Positions 16,212 through 26,275 are shown, numbered from the stretch's first letter. The stretch: 64,000 nucleotides of DNA from Pseudooceanicola algae (GCF_003590145.2 NZ_CP060436.1:153501-217500), one strand, 5' to 3'. Translations and numbers: made by a program. The notes: generated by a model from the sequence alone, not told the origin.

Positions 16212-16901
16212 ATGCGGGGAAAACTGATCGGATCGGTGGTGCTGGGGGCGGCCGGGCTGGCGCTGCTGGTGTCGCTTGGCAACTGGCAGGTGCGGCGGCT
16301 GGACTGGAAGCTGGGGGTGATCGACCGGATCGAGACACGGATGGCGGCCGCCCCCGTTGCCCTGCCCGTTTCGCCCGACCCGGAGGCGGATGCCTACCGC
16401 GCCGTCGAGGTGGCGGGCCGGTTCACTGGCCGCACCCTGCGTGTGCAATCCGCGATGGAGGGCTTCGGCGCCGGGTACCACCTGATCCAGGCGCTTGAAA
16501 CGCCAGCGGACGGCAGCCTGTTGATCGACCGGGGGTTCGTCCCCCAGGGCCAGCCTCTGCCCCCCGCGCCGACGGGCGCGGTGACGATCACCGGCAATCT
16601 CCTGTGGCCTGACGAGCAGGATGGTTTCACCCCCGACCCCGACCGGCAGGCGGGGCTGTTCTATGCCCGCGATGTGCCCTCCATGGCCGGTCTGCTTGGC
16701 ACGCGGGCGTTGATGGTGGTACGCCGCGACGGTCCGGCGGGGGGCGGGGCCCTTGTCGTGGCCCCCGTCGGCACCGCGGGAATCCGCAATGATCACAGGG
16801 GATATGCGATCACCTGGTACTCACTGGCCGCCGTATGGCTGGTCATGTCGGGCTTTCTGATTTATCGCATGGCCAAACAGTCGAAAGGCAAAGCAGCGTG
16901 A
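16212..16901 (+). CDS. SURF1 family cytochrome oxidase assembly protein
   Basis: The 229-residue protein has membrane helices at both ends (about 5-22 and 203-222) around a periplasmic domain, the SURF1 layout. The family signature is visible as NWQVRRLDWK near residue 25 and GFVPQGQPLPP in the middle. Bacterial Surf1 proteins bind heme a and help load subunit I. The ATG at 16212 follows an AGGGGGGC ribosome site; a GTG one codon earlier is possible. Its TGA overlaps the thrC GTG by four bases. Confidence 0.9.
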   Translation: MRGKLIGSVVLGAAGLALLVSLGNWQVRRLDWKLGVIDRIETRMAAAPVALPVSPDPEADAYRAVEVAGRFTGRTLRVQSAMEGFGAGYHLIQALETPADGSLLIDRGFVPQGQPLPPAPTGAVTITGNLLWPDEQDGFTPDPDRQAGLFYARDVPSMAGLLGTRALMVVRRDGPAGGGALVVAPVGTAGIRNDHRGYAITWYSLAAVWLVMSGFLIYRMAKQSKGKAA

Positions 16902-18289
16902 AATATATCTCGACACGGGGGAAAGCACCCGAGTTGACCTTCGAAGAGGCCATGCTGACCGGGCTTGCCCGTGACGGCGGGCTCTACGTCCCTGAAGAGA
17001 TCCCGAGCTTTTCCAGCGAAGAGATCGCCGCCCTTGGCGGGATCTCCTACGAAGAAGCTGCCTTCCGCATCATGTGGCCCTTCCTCGGCAATGCCTTCGG
17101 GGCGGATGAATTCCGCGCCTGCATCGCGCGCGCCTATGCGGGCTTCGGTCATGCCGCCCGGGCGCCGCTGGTCCAGCTTGAGCCGAACCATTTCCTGGCA
17201 GAGCTGTTCCACGGTCCGACCCTGGCTTTCAAGGATTTCGCCATGCAGCTGATCGGTCAGCTGTTCCAGGCCGCGCTGAAGAAATCGGGGCGTCGCGTGA
17301 CCATCGTCGGCGCGACCTCGGGCGATACCGGCAGCGCGGCGATCGAGGCCTTCCGCGGGCTCGACAATGTCGATGTCTTCATCCTGTTCCCGCATGGCCG
17401 CGTTTCCGAAGTGCAGCGCCGCCAGATGACCACCCCGGCGGATGCCAATGTCCATGCTCTTGCGGTCGATGGCGATTTCGACACCTGTCAGGCGCTGGTC
17501 AAGGACATGTTCAATGATTTCGCCTTCCGCGATGAGGTTGGCCTGGCCGGTGTGAATTCGATCAACTGGGCGCGGGTGCTGGCGCAGGTGGTCTATTATT
17601 TCACCTCTGCCGTCAGCCTTGGCGCGCCGGATCGCAAGGTCAGCTTCACGGTGCCCACGGGCAATTTCGGCGATATCTTTGCCGGTTACATCGCCCGTCG
17701 CGCCGGTCTGCCGATCGACAAGCTGATCGTGGCGACCAACCAGAACGACATCCTGCACCGTTGCCTGACCACCGGCGAATACCGTCCCGACGGCGTTTCG
17801 CCCTCGATCTCTCCGTCGATGGATATCCAGGTCAGCTCGAACTTCGAACGCGCGCTTTTCGACGCCCTTGGCCGCGACGGCGCCGCCGTTGGCCAGTTGA
17901 TGGACGAACTGAAGGCCGGTGGCTTTACCGTGCCGCAGGGCGCGCTTGGCCATTTGCAGGACCTCTTCGCCTCCGGGCGCTGCTCCGAGGACGAGACCCG
18001 CGAGACGATCCGCGACATGCGCGCCCAGACCGGCGAATTGCTGTGCCCGCATTCGGCGGTTGCGGTGAAGGTGGCGCGCGAAATGCGCGACCCGCATGTG
18101 CCGATGGTGACGCTGGCCACCGCCCACCCGGCCAAGTTCCCCGATGCGGTCGAAGCGGCCTCGGGGCTGCGACCGGGCCTGCCGCCACGTATGGCGGACC
18201 TGTTCGAACGTCCCGAACGTTTGACCCGTACCAGCAACGATCTGGCCGAAATTCAGGCGTTGATCCGCGATAAAAGGGCAGAAGCATGA
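16898..18289 (+). CDS. thrC: Threonine synthase
   Basis: The 463-residue PLP enzyme converts O-phosphohomoserine to threonine. It begins with the family's MKYISTRG sequence, has the PLP-lysine motif HGPTLAFKDFAMQ near residues 105-117 and the phosphate-binding region GATSGDTGSAAIEAFRG. The start is GTG at 16898, within a GTGA overlap with surf1. This removes a false upstream extension and implies coupled translation. It also overlaps the next gene by ATGA. Confidence 0.97.
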   Translation: MKYISTRGKAPELTFEEAMLTGLARDGGLYVPEEIPSFSSEEIAALGGISYEEAAFRIMWPFLGNAFGADEFRACIARAYAGFGHAARAPLVQLEPNHFLAELFHGPTLAFKDFAMQLIGQLFQAALKKSGRRVTIVGATSGDTGSAAIEAFRGLDNVDVFILFPHGRVSEVQRRQMTTPADANVHALAVDGDFDTCQALVKDMFNDFAFRDEVGLAGVNSINWARVLAQVVYYFTSAVSLGAPDRKVSFTVPTGNFGDIFAGYIARRAGLPIDKLIVATNQNDILHRCLTTGEYRPDGVSPSISPSMDIQVSSNFERALFDALGRDGAAVGQLMDELKAGGFTVPQGALGHLQDLFASGRCSEDETRETIRDMRAQTGELLCPHSAVAVKVAREMRDPHVPMVTLATAHPAKFPDAVEAASGLRPGLPPRMADLFERPERLTRTSNDLAEIQALIRDKRAEA

Positions 18290-19548
18290 GCGTAGAACTA
18301 AGCACCCTCCCGAACGGATTCCGCATCGTTTCGGAACATATGCCGGGCCTGCAATCGGCCTCCATCGGGATCTGGATCGCCGCCGGTGGCCGCCATGAAC
18401 GCCCTGAACAGAATGGCATCGCCCATTTCCTTGAACATATGGCGTTCAAGGGCACGCGGACCCGCAGCGCGTTGCAGATCGCCGAAGTGATCGAGGACGT
18501 GGGCGGCTATATCAACGCCTATACCTCGCGCGAGGTGACCGCCTACTACGCCCGTGTCCTGCAGAACGATGTGCCGCTGGCTCTGGAAGTCATCGCAGAT
18601 ATCCTTCGTGATTCCGTCTTTGATCCGCACGAGATCGAGGTCGAGCGCGGCGTGATCCTGTCCGAGATCGGGCAGGCGCTTGATACCCCTGACGACGTGA
18701 TCTTCGACTGGCTTCAGGAACGCGCCTATCCCGAACAGCCCCTGGGCCGCACCATCCTCGGCCCCGAAGAGCGCGTGCGCGCCTTCACCCGCGAGGACCT
18801 GTCGGGCTTCGTGCGCGAACATTACGGACCGGGGCAGATGATCTTGTCCGCTGCCGGGGCCGTCGATCACGCGCAGATCGTGCAGATGGCCGAAAAGCTG
18901 TTCGGCGACATGGCCGCCCACGGCCAGCCCGACCTTGTGCCTGCCCGTTTCGTCGGTGGCGAGATCCGGCACGAGAAGAAGCTGGAACAGGCCCATGTGA
19001 CCATCGGCTTCGAAAGCCCCGATTACCGCCACAAGGATGCCTATGCGGCGCAGATCTATTCCGCCGCGCTTGGCGGGGGCATGTCGTCGCGGCTGTTTCA
19101 GGAGATCCGCGAAAAGCGCGGCCTCTGCTACACGATCTTTGCCCAGGCCGGCGCCTATACCGACAGCGGCATGACCACGATCTACGCCGGCACTACCGGC
19201 AAGCAGATCGGAGAACTGTGCGAACTGGTGCTGGACGAGATGAAGCGGGCAGCCGACGGTATTTCCGAAGCCGAGGTCAACCGGGCCCGCGCCCAGATGA
19301 AGGCCGGCATGCTGATGGGGCTCGAAGGGGCCTCCTCCCGCGCCGAACGCCTGGCCCGGATGATCGAGATCTGGGGCCGGGTCCCCGACCTTGACGAAAT
19401 CGTCCAGCGGATCGATTCCGTGACGCCCGAGGAAATCCGCGCCCATGCGGAACACATGGCGACCCGCGCCCCGATGGCGCTGGCGCTATACGGGCCGGTA
19501 GCCAATGCGCCCGATTTCGCGGGTCTGTCGGCCCACCGCGCCGCCTGA
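18286..19548 (+). CDS. M16 family zinc peptidase, processing-peptidase-like
   Basis: This 420-residue protein has the inverted zinc motif HFLEHMAFKGT (HxxEH near residues 46-50) and the distal glutamate in a region ending EVERGVILSE. A second M16 lobe contains the SRLFQEIREKRGLCYTI signature. It resembles the catalytic beta subunit of the mitochondrial processing peptidase and the rickettsial/alphaproteobacterial homologues. Its bacterial substrate is not established. It lacks a signal peptide, so it is probably cytoplasmic. It overlaps thrC by ATGA and is followed by a GNAT gene with a TGATG overlap. Confidence 0.93.
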   Translation: MSVELSTLPNGFRIVSEHMPGLQSASIGIWIAAGGRHERPEQNGIAHFLEHMAFKGTRTRSALQIAEVIEDVGGYINAYTSREVTAYYARVLQNDVPLALEVIADILRDSVFDPHEIEVERGVILSEIGQALDTPDDVIFDWLQERAYPEQPLGRTILGPEERVRAFTREDLSGFVREHYGPGQMILSAAGAVDHAQIVQMAEKLFGDMAAHGQPDLVPARFVGGEIRHEKKLEQAHVTIGFESPDYRHKDAYAAQIYSAALGGGMSSRLFQEIREKRGLCYTIFAQAGAYTDSGMTTIYAGTTGKQIGELCELVLDEMKRAADGISEAEVNRARAQMKAGMLMGLEGASSRAERLARMIEIWGRVPDLDEIVQRIDSVTPEEIRAHAEHMATRAPMALALYGPVANAPDFAGLSAHRAA

Positions 19549-20132
19549 TGCTGCGGAACCGCCGGAAGGTCCGGATAGAGACGGAGCGCATGGTGCTCCG
19601 TCCGCCGATCCATGCCGACTACCGCGACTGGACGACCCTGCGCCATTCGAGCATGGATTTCCTGACCCCCTGGGAACCGGCCTGGTCCGAAGATCACCTG
19701 TCGCGCCGCAGTTTCACCAACCGGGTCTATTGGGCGCAACGCTCGGTCACCGGGGGCACCGCGGTGCCACTGTTCCTGCTGAACCGCGCGGACGACAGGC
19801 TTCTGGGCGCGATCACCCTCGACAATATCCGCCGGGGGCCGAGCCTGTCGGGCACGCTCGGCTATTGGATCGGGGAACGATACGCCCGCCAGGGCTATAT
19901 GCGCGAAGCGATCTCGGCTGTTGTGCACCACGCCTTTCATCGCCTTGACCTGAGCCGGATCGAAGCAGCCTGCCTGCCGGAAAACACGCCTTCGCGGCGC
20001 CTGCTGGAAAGCTGCGGGTTCAAGTACGAGGGCGTCGCGCAAAGCTATCTTCAGATCGACGGCCGCTGGCGCACCCATGTGCTCTACGCCGCGCTGCGCA
20101 TCGACAGACGCGGACGCACCGACGCGGGCTAA
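19548..20132 (+). CDS. GNAT N-acetyltransferase, RimJ/RimL-like
   Basis: The 194-residue protein fits the RimJ/RimL branch of GNAT enzymes: an N-terminal ETERMVLRPP strand, the acetyl-CoA loop region with GYWIGERYARQGYMREA, and a C-terminal ENTPSRRLLESCGFKYEG. Such enzymes acetylate N-terminal amines of ribosomal proteins or small amines. The ATG shares a base with the M16 stop, so it is probably translated with that peptidase. The substrate is unknown. Confidence 0.9.
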   Translation: MLRNRRKVRIETERMVLRPPIHADYRDWTTLRHSSMDFLTPWEPAWSEDHLSRRSFTNRVYWAQRSVTGGTAVPLFLLNRADDRLLGAITLDNIRRGPSLSGTLGYWIGERYARQGYMREAISAVVHHAFHRLDLSRIEAACLPENTPSRRLLESCGFKYEGVAQSYLQIDGRWRTHVLYAALRIDRRGRTDAG

Positions 20133-20223
20133 GCCGCCGTTGCCCGGTCCGCTCTGCGCATGGCGCCAATCTGAATTGGCCAAAATGCGGGCAAAGGGTG
20201 GTGTTTTTCGCCCCTTATCCCCC

Positions 20224-20241
20224 GGTAACGCCAGAGTTACC
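20224..20241. promoter_or_regulatory. GGTAAC-N6-GTTACC palindrome upstream of the MBL-fold gene
   Basis: A perfect inverted repeat with six-base arms and a six-base spacer lies 63 bases before the MBL-fold start. The same GTTACC core recurs upstream of the M15-like gene at 25271-25309. The factor is unknown. Confidence 0.4.
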
Positions 20242-20303
20242 CAAAGGCGGCGACACTTTCGCTAGGATCTTACTGAAAGGTTCCCCTGCGGAAGGATCAG
20301 CCC

Positions 20304-21152
20304 ATGTCCCGTTGCTCTGCCTTTGCGGCTTTCACCACTTTGCCGGCCCTGGCCGCGCTTTTCCTGCCCGATCCAGCCCCGGCGCAGGGCCGTGTCAGCC
20401 ATTGTATCGCCATCGCCGATGCCGCGCCGGGGATCACCCATCTGCACAAGGCCAGCTTTCGTGATCCGGTGCCGGATTTCTCGGTCCGCATCCAGTACCT
20501 GACCCACTCCGCCTACCTCATTCAAAGCGCCGGGGGGGTGTCGGCAGTGACCGATTTTCCAGGCTTCATCGGCACGGCTGATTTCATTCCCGATGTGGTG
20601 ACGATGAACCATGCGCATTCCTCGCATTTCACAGCCCATCCCGATCCGCTGATCCCCCATGTGCTGCCCGGCTGGTCCGAGGATTTCGGCATCGCGGTCG
20701 ATCACCACGTCGAGGTCGGGGATATGCTGGTGCGCAATGTCTCGACCGACATTCGCTCGGGTCAGGACGGGATCGAGGAAGACGGCAATTCGATCTTCAT
20801 CTTCGAGGTCGAGGGCCTCTGCATCGGCCATCTCGGCCACCTGCATCACGAACCGAACGAGGCGCAATATGCCGCGATCGGGCGGCTCGACGTGGTGATG
20901 GTTCCGGTGGATGGCGGCATGACCCTGAACACCGAAACGATGGTGCGGGTGGTGGAGCGGATGAAAAGCTCGGTCGTCCTGCCGATGCACTGGTTTTCCG
21001 GCACCAGCCTGACCTGGTTTCTGAATGAGGTTTCCGGCACTTTCGACATCGACGTGCGTGAGGAAAGTGCGATGACCCTGTCGCTGCGCGATCTGCCAAG
21101 GCGCCCGACCATCGTCGTGCTGCGCCCCGAAACCCTCAGAGATCCGGATTGA
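20304..21152 (+). CDS. Exported MBL-fold metallohydrolase
   Basis: The 282-residue protein has a probable signal peptide ending DPAPAQG near residue 29. The metallo-beta-lactamase fold is indicated by the metal loop NHAHSSHFT (HxHxxH-like, near residue 100), GHLGHLHHEP, the aspartate in MVPVDGGMT, and VLPMHWF. The pattern is closest to the UlaG-like and YycJ-like hydrolases, not true beta-lactamases. The first metal motif has Ser-Ser where Asp-His often occurs, so metal content may differ. The substrate is unknown. A GGTAAC palindrome lies upstream. Confidence 0.85.
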   Translation: MSRCSAFAAFTTLPALAALFLPDPAPAQGRVSHCIAIADAAPGITHLHKASFRDPVPDFSVRIQYLTHSAYLIQSAGGVSAVTDFPGFIGTADFIPDVVTMNHAHSSHFTAHPDPLIPHVLPGWSEDFGIAVDHHVEVGDMLVRNVSTDIRSGQDGIEEDGNSIFIFEVEGLCIGHLGHLHHEPNEAQYAAIGRLDVVMVPVDGGMTLNTETMVRVVERMKSSVVLPMHWFSGTSLTWFLNEVSGTFDIDVREESAMTLSLRDLPRRPTIVVLRPETLRDPD

Positions 21153-21177
21153 ATGTCAGGAAGGTGGAGCAGGGGCT

Positions 21178-21663
21178 TCAGGCCGCCCGCGTGACCTCGC
21201 CCGTGACGCCTTGCCAGGCGCCGTCTATCAGTTCCAGCCCCAGAACCCGATCCGGGTTGGTTGGCGGGGGCATTGCGATCCCTTCCAGCCGGGAAAATCC
21301 GAAACGGGCGTAATAGGGCGCGTCCCCGACCAGCAGCACGCGCTGCCAGCCACGTTCCCCGGCGGCGGTCAGCGAGGCATGGATCAACATGCCACCCAGA
21401 CCTTCGCCCTGGTGCACCGGGTGCACGGCTACCGGCCCCAGCAGCAGCGCCTGCGCCGTGCCGATCCGCACCGGCCAGTAGCGGATTGCCCCGGCCACGA
21501 TCCCCTGGATGTCGCGCGCGACCATGCTCAGCCCCTCGACCGGGGGCACGTCATCGCGCAGGCGGTAGGAACTGAGCGCGGTGCGTCCCGGTGCGAAACA
21601 GAGATCGTAGAGGCCCTCGACCTCCCACCAGTCGTCCATCCGTTCGGGTGTCAGTGTAAACAT
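21178..21663 (-). CDS. GNAT N-acetyltransferase
   Basis: This 161-residue protein shows GNAT motif A: LLLGPVAVHPVHQGEGLGGMLIHASL, with the acetyl-CoA loop HQGEGLG, and then YYARFGFSRL near the C-terminus. It resembles the YhbS-type N-acetyltransferases that act on small substrates. The MFTLTPERM ATG at 21663 is chosen; a longer frame adds a non-conserved stretch. It is convergent with the MBL gene and divergent from the flavin reductase gene. The substrate is unknown. Confidence 0.88.
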   Translation of the reverse strand: MFTLTPERMDDWWEVEGLYDLCFAPGRTALSSYRLRDDVPPVEGLSMVARDIQGIVAGAIRYWPVRIGTAQALLLGPVAVHPVHQGEGLGGMLIHASLTAAGERGWQRVLLVGDAPYYARFGFSRLEGIAMPPPTNPDRVLGLELIDGAWQGVTGEVTRAA

Positions 21664-21736
21664 GCGCGGCTCTTGCCTTTGTGGTGGAAAGGCCCCTAGC
21701 ACGGGACAGGATCAGCTACAAACGGATCGAGAAACG

Positions 21737-22342
21737 ATGTTCTACACCACCGCCGAAGGCCACCCCCTGCCGCATGACCCCTTCAAGGCGATCGTATCCC
21801 CACGTCCCATCGGCTGGATTTCCACCCGGGGTGCGGCGGGCGACAACCTGGCGCCCTATTCCTTCTTCAACGCGGTGGCCGACGCCCCGCCGCAAGTGGT
21901 CTTTTCCTCAACTGCGCAGAAGGCCGACCGCAGCTTTGGCAAGGACAGCGTCGCGCAGATCGGCGAAACCGGGGTCTTCTGCGTCAATATCGTCAGCTAT
22001 GTCCTGCGCGATGCAATGAATACCTCATCGGCCCCGCTACCCGCAGGTACGGACGAATTCATCGCCGCCGGTCTGGAAAAGGCCGAATGCAACACCATCG
22101 ATTGCCCGCGCGTGGCGGCCGCGCCCGCGGCGCTGGAATGCCGGATGCTGGCGATGCAGCATTTGAAAGGGGACAACAATATCCTGGTGATCGGAGAGGT
22201 GACCGCCGTGCACATCCAGGACGCCCTACTGCGCGACGGCATGCTGGACGTTACCGGCTATCAACCGCTGTCCCGCCTCGGCTACCGCGATTACGCAGCC
22301 GTGGAAACTGTCTTCCCTCTGAGCCGACCGGGCCGGAATTAA
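21737..22342 (+). CDS. Flavin reductase-like domain protein
   Basis: The 201-residue protein fits the flavin reductase-like (split-barrel FMN-binding) family, with the early PRPIGWIST motif near residues 23-31 and NLAPYSFFNAVADAPP just after. These proteins bind FMN and either reduce flavin for a partner monooxygenase or act as oxidoreductases. No monooxygenase partner is beside it. The start at 21737 follows ATCGAGAAACG. It converges on the SulP gene across a repeat-like hairpin element. Confidence 0.88.
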   Translation: MFYTTAEGHPLPHDPFKAIVSPRPIGWISTRGAAGDNLAPYSFFNAVADAPPQVVFSSTAQKADRSFGKDSVAQIGETGVFCVNIVSYVLRDAMNTSSAPLPAGTDEFIAAGLEKAECNTIDCPRVAAAPAALECRMLAMQHLKGDNNILVIGEVTAVHIQDALLRDGMLDVTGYQPLSRLGYRDYAAVETVFPLSRPGRN

Positions 22343-22370
22343 AGGCCGCGCCTCCGCCTCGTCATCTGGC

Positions 22371-22438
22371 CGGAAATACTCCGGGGGAGCGCAGGCCGAC
22401 CCCGTCGAGGGGACGGCCTGCGCGGGGGCAGAGCCCCC
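22371..22438. repeat. Composite hairpin element, possible Rhodobacteraceae-type intergenic repeat
   Basis: The element begins with CGGAAATACTCCGGGG. A long hairpin at 22389-22423 follows, with GCGCAGGCCG pairing to CGGCCTGCGC and an inner CCCC/GGGG extension across one A-A mismatch. A second hairpin GGGGGC-AGA-GCCCCC lies at 22424-22438. It sits between convergent stops and could end both transcripts. The 13-base core AAATACTCCGGGG recurs inverted at 30903-30915. Confidence 0.6.
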
Positions 22439-22459
22439 GGCCCCCCGGCGCCCGTGACC

Positions 22460-24088
22460 TCAGTGACCGCCCAGAATGCCGGTGCGCACACCGTAATCCA
22501 CGGCCAGCTCGTATTCGGGGTCGTCCGAACTGTCGACCATCAGATGCCCGGCCTTCTTCAGCAGGTCATGGCACGCCCGGCTGAGATGGCGCAGCTGGAT
22601 CTTCTTGCCTGCGGCTTCATATTTCGCCGCGATGGATTCGATGGCCTGCAGGGCGGATTGATCCACCACGCGGCTCGCCTGGAAGTCGATGATCACCAGC
22701 GACGGATCGCCCGTCACGTCGAACAGTTCGATAAAGCCATCGGTCGAGCCGAAGAACAGCGGGCCGTTGACCTGGTAGACCTTGGCGCCTTCGTCAGAGA
22801 CATAGGTTTGCGCATGGATCCGGCGCGCGTTGTTCCAGGCATAAGCCAGGGCCGAGACGATGACACCGATGACCACAGCCGTTGCGAGGTCCGTCAGCAC
22901 TGTCACGATTGTCACCAGCACGATGACCACGGCATCGGTCAGCGGCACCCGGCGCATGATCTTGAAGCTGTTCCAGGCAAAGGTCCCGATCACCACCATG
23001 AACATCACGCCGACCAGCGCGGCGAGGGGGATCTGCTCGATCAGCGGGGCGCCGAACAGGATGAAACTCAGCAGGCAGAGCGCCGCGAAGATCCCGGCGA
23101 TCCGCGTCCGCCCGCCTGAATTCACGTTGATCATCGACTGGCCGATCATGGCGCAGCCGCCCATGCCGCCGAACAGGCCGGTCACCACATTGGCGGTCCC
23201 CTGGGCCACGCATTCCTGGCTAGCGCCGCCGCGCTGGCCGGTGATCTCGCCCACCAGATTCAGGGTCAGCAGGCTTTCGATCAGACCCACGGCGGCCATG
23301 ATGACCGCATAAGGTAGCACGATATGCAGGGTTTCCCAGGTGAAGGGCACCATGGGAATATGGAAGCTCGGCAGCCCGCCCGCGATCGAGGCCATGTCGC
23401 CGACACGCGGCACGTCGAGCCCGAAGAGGATGACGAGGAAGGCGGTGATCCCGATGCCCGCCAGCGGGGCGGGAATGATCCGCGTCAGCTTGGGGGTGAA
23501 GTGGATGATCGCCATGGTCAGCGCCACAAGGCCCAGCATCAACATCAGCGGCCCGCCGGACAGCCATTCACCGCCCGAGGTCCCGTGACCGGACACCTCG
23601 GCCGTGCCGGGCACCTTGAATTGCGTCAGCTGCGCCAGGAAGATCACGATGGCCAGCCCGTTGACGAAGCCCAGCATCACCGGGTGCGGCACCAGCCGGA
23701 TGAACTTGCCCCAGCGCATGAAGCCGACGAAGATCTGGATGACCCCCATGACAACCACGGCGGCGAACAGGTATTCGGCTCCGTGCTGGGCGACAAGTGC
23801 AACGATCACCACGGCAATCGCCCCGGTCGCACCCGAGATCATGCCGGGCCGCCCACCCAGGATCGCCGTGACCAGCCCGATGATGAAGGCGGCGTAAAGC
23901 CCGACCAGCGGGTTGACCCCGGCGACAAAGGCAAAGGCCACCGCTTCGGGAACCAGCGCCAGCGCGACCGTCAACCCGGACAGCAGTTCGATCCGCACCC
24001 GGTCAAGGCTCAGCCCTTCGGTGGGGGATAGCCGGAGATCCGGCAGGGTGATCCGCTCGGCAAAATCCGAGAAGGAGGGCTTGGGCAT
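22460..24088 (-). CDS. SulP family anion transporter with STAS domain
   Basis: The 542-residue protein has an N-terminal membrane part of about 12-14 segments beginning LLSGLTVALALVPEAVAFA (residues 35-53), as in SulP carriers. A cytoplasmic STAS domain fills the last 110 or so residues (KVYQVNGPLFFGSTDGF and LVIIDFQASRVVDQSALQAI). Family members carry sulfate, bicarbonate or other anions, usually with sodium or protons. No carbonic anhydrase or sulfate gene is adjacent, so the ion is unknown. The MPKPSFSDF ATG at 24088 follows AGGACATC; an upstream extension is not conserved. Confidence 0.93.
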   Translation of the reverse strand: MPKPSFSDFAERITLPDLRLSPTEGLSLDRVRIELLSGLTVALALVPEAVAFAFVAGVNPLVGLYAAFIIGLVTAILGGRPGMISGATGAIAVVIVALVAQHGAEYLFAAVVVMGVIQIFVGFMRWGKFIRLVPHPVMLGFVNGLAIVIFLAQLTQFKVPGTAEVSGHGTSGGEWLSGGPLMLMLGLVALTMAIIHFTPKLTRIIPAPLAGIGITAFLVILFGLDVPRVGDMASIAGGLPSFHIPMVPFTWETLHIVLPYAVIMAAVGLIESLLTLNLVGEITGQRGGASQECVAQGTANVVTGLFGGMGGCAMIGQSMINVNSGGRTRIAGIFAALCLLSFILFGAPLIEQIPLAALVGVMFMVVIGTFAWNSFKIMRRVPLTDAVVIVLVTIVTVLTDLATAVVIGVIVSALAYAWNNARRIHAQTYVSDEGAKVYQVNGPLFFGSTDGFIELFDVTGDPSLVIIDFQASRVVDQSALQAIESIAAKYEAAGKKIQLRHLSRACHDLLKKAGHLMVDSSDDPEYELAVDYGVRTGILGGH

Positions 24089-24354
24089 ATGATGTCCTGC
24101 GCGCTTGGGATGAAATTTTGGTGTCGCGCTCCGATAGCGCGTTTGCCCCATCGCGGCAAGACAGGGGGGCATTTCGCGCGCGCCTGCGGTCTTGCTGGGC
24201 GTCGCGGGGCGACGTTCGGGGGGCAATCGGGGCCGCTGCGCGCAATCCCGTTGCAGCGCGCGCATGGGCACGGCAGGTTTCCCCGCAGGGCGTGACCCTG
24301 CGGTTCAGCGCCGCGACAGGCCCGAATGGCGGCAACAGGACAGGAGACCGGGCG

Positions 24355-25242
<888 letters not shown>

Positions 25243-25270
25243 GGCGGGGCGGGGGCCTGCCCGAGGGTAG

Positions 25271-25309
25271 GGTTTACCTTACGTTACCCGCGCGCACCGC
25301 AATGTTACC
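25271..25309 (+). promoter_or_regulatory. GTTACC direct repeats upstream of the M15-like gene
   Basis: GTTACC occurs at 25283-25288 and 25304-25309, exactly 21 bases apart (two helical turns), preceded by GTTTACC at 25272-25278. Repeats on one face of the helix suggest a regulator site 40-80 bases before the start. The same hexamer forms the palindrome upstream of the MBL-fold gene. Confidence 0.4.
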
Positions 25310-25349
25310 CTGGGTCATATTTCAGAATGTGACTCAGGGAGTTGTCCGC

Positions 25350-26198
25350 ATGACCAAGGCTCAGATCCGACTTCTGCAAGGCAAATTGACCAGGCTCGGG
25401 CTATACGATGGCGCGATAGACGGGGTGGCCGGCCCCATGACGCTGGCGGCCTTGCCCGCCTGTTTCGCCGCTATGAACCAGCTTGCCCCGCCCGATTTCG
25501 CGAGGTGGGGCAAGTCGCGCCGCTGCATCGCCGCCATGCAGGCCTATGCCCTGTCCGAAGCGATCGACGCCGGGGTGATCGACGGCCTCTGGGGGCCGCA
25601 AACTGATTTTGCCATCATGGCGCTGGCGCAAAAGGTGGCAACCGGTCAGGTTCGTCAGTTCAACGATGAAGGCCCGGACGAGATCCGCAATCCGGCAGGC
25701 TTTCCCGATGAAACGCGGTCTCAGGCCGAGCTTGTGGCCTTCTACGGCCCCGCTGGCACGGCGGACGGCCGCATCCGCCCGCCGCTGGTCAGGGTGCCGC
25801 TGCCCTGGAAGATGAAACTGGCCTGGGCCAAACATCAGACGCGCAGTTTCCTCTGGGCTCACGAAAAATGCGCCGAGAGCCTGGTCAGGGTGCTCGCCCG
25901 CGTCGATGCCCTTTATGCGCCGGCGCAGAAAACCGACCTTGGCCTCGACCTGTTCGGCGGCGATTACGCGCCCCGCCTGATGCGCGGGGCGGACCGGGCC
26001 TCGCTGCATTCCTGGGGCATCGCGTTTGATTTCGACCCCGCCCGCAACCGCCTGCGGGACAACCTCTTCGAGGCGCGACTGGGCCAGCCCGACGCGATCC
26101 CCTTCTGGGAAGCCTGGGAAGCCGAAGGTTGGTGCAGCCTGGGCCGTGTGCGCAATTACGACTTCATGCATGTGCAGGCCGCCCACCGGGCCTATTGA
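25350..26198 (+). CDS. M15-like peptidase with peptidoglycan-binding-like repeats
   Basis: The 282-residue protein has an N-terminal peptidoglycan-binding-like unit ([20 protein letters not shown], residues 9-28) and a degenerate second unit ([19 protein letters not shown]). The C-terminal part carries the M15-type metal motif [12 protein letters not shown] and a distal DFMHVQ, supplying His and Asp ligands as in D-Ala-D-Ala carboxypeptidases and phage endolysins. No signal peptide is evident, which resembles phage or GTA lysins that need another export route. It lies between mtnP and apt but has its own upstream region. Confidence 0.75.
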   Translation: MTKAQIRLLQGKLTRLGLYDGAIDGVAGPMTLAALPACFAAMNQLAPPDFARWGKSRRCIAAMQAYALSEAIDAGVIDGLWGPQTDFAIMALAQKVATGQVRQFNDEGPDEIRNPAGFPDETRSQAELVAFYGPAGTADGRIRPPLVRVPLPWKMKLAWAKHQTRSFLWAHEKCAESLVRVLARVDALYAPAQKTDLGLDLFGGDYAPRLMRGADRASLHSWGIAFDFDPARNRLRDNLFEARLGQPDAIPFWEAWEAEGWCSLGRVRNYDFMHVQAAHRAY

Positions 26199-26251
26199 GT
26201 CTTCGGGGCATTCCCCAAAGTCGTGCCGACGATTTTCGGGTGACAAACCGG

Positions 26252-26275
26252 TCGCGCCTTGGCACCAAGGCGCGA
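26252..26275. promoter_or_regulatory. Perfect inverted repeat in the apt leader
   Basis: Eleven-base arms TCGCGCCTTGG and CCAAGGCGCGA are separated by only CA, 30 bases before the apt GTG. No T-run follows, so a terminator is unlikely; a protein operator or a leader hairpin near the ribosome site is more plausible. Confidence 0.5.

Noticed and set aside
24089..24354. SAM- or SAH-type riboswitch before mtnP
   Set aside because: There is a CCGCAGGG/CCCTGCGG hairpin at 24283-24303, but no conserved core of a known methionine-cycle riboswitch was recognised.
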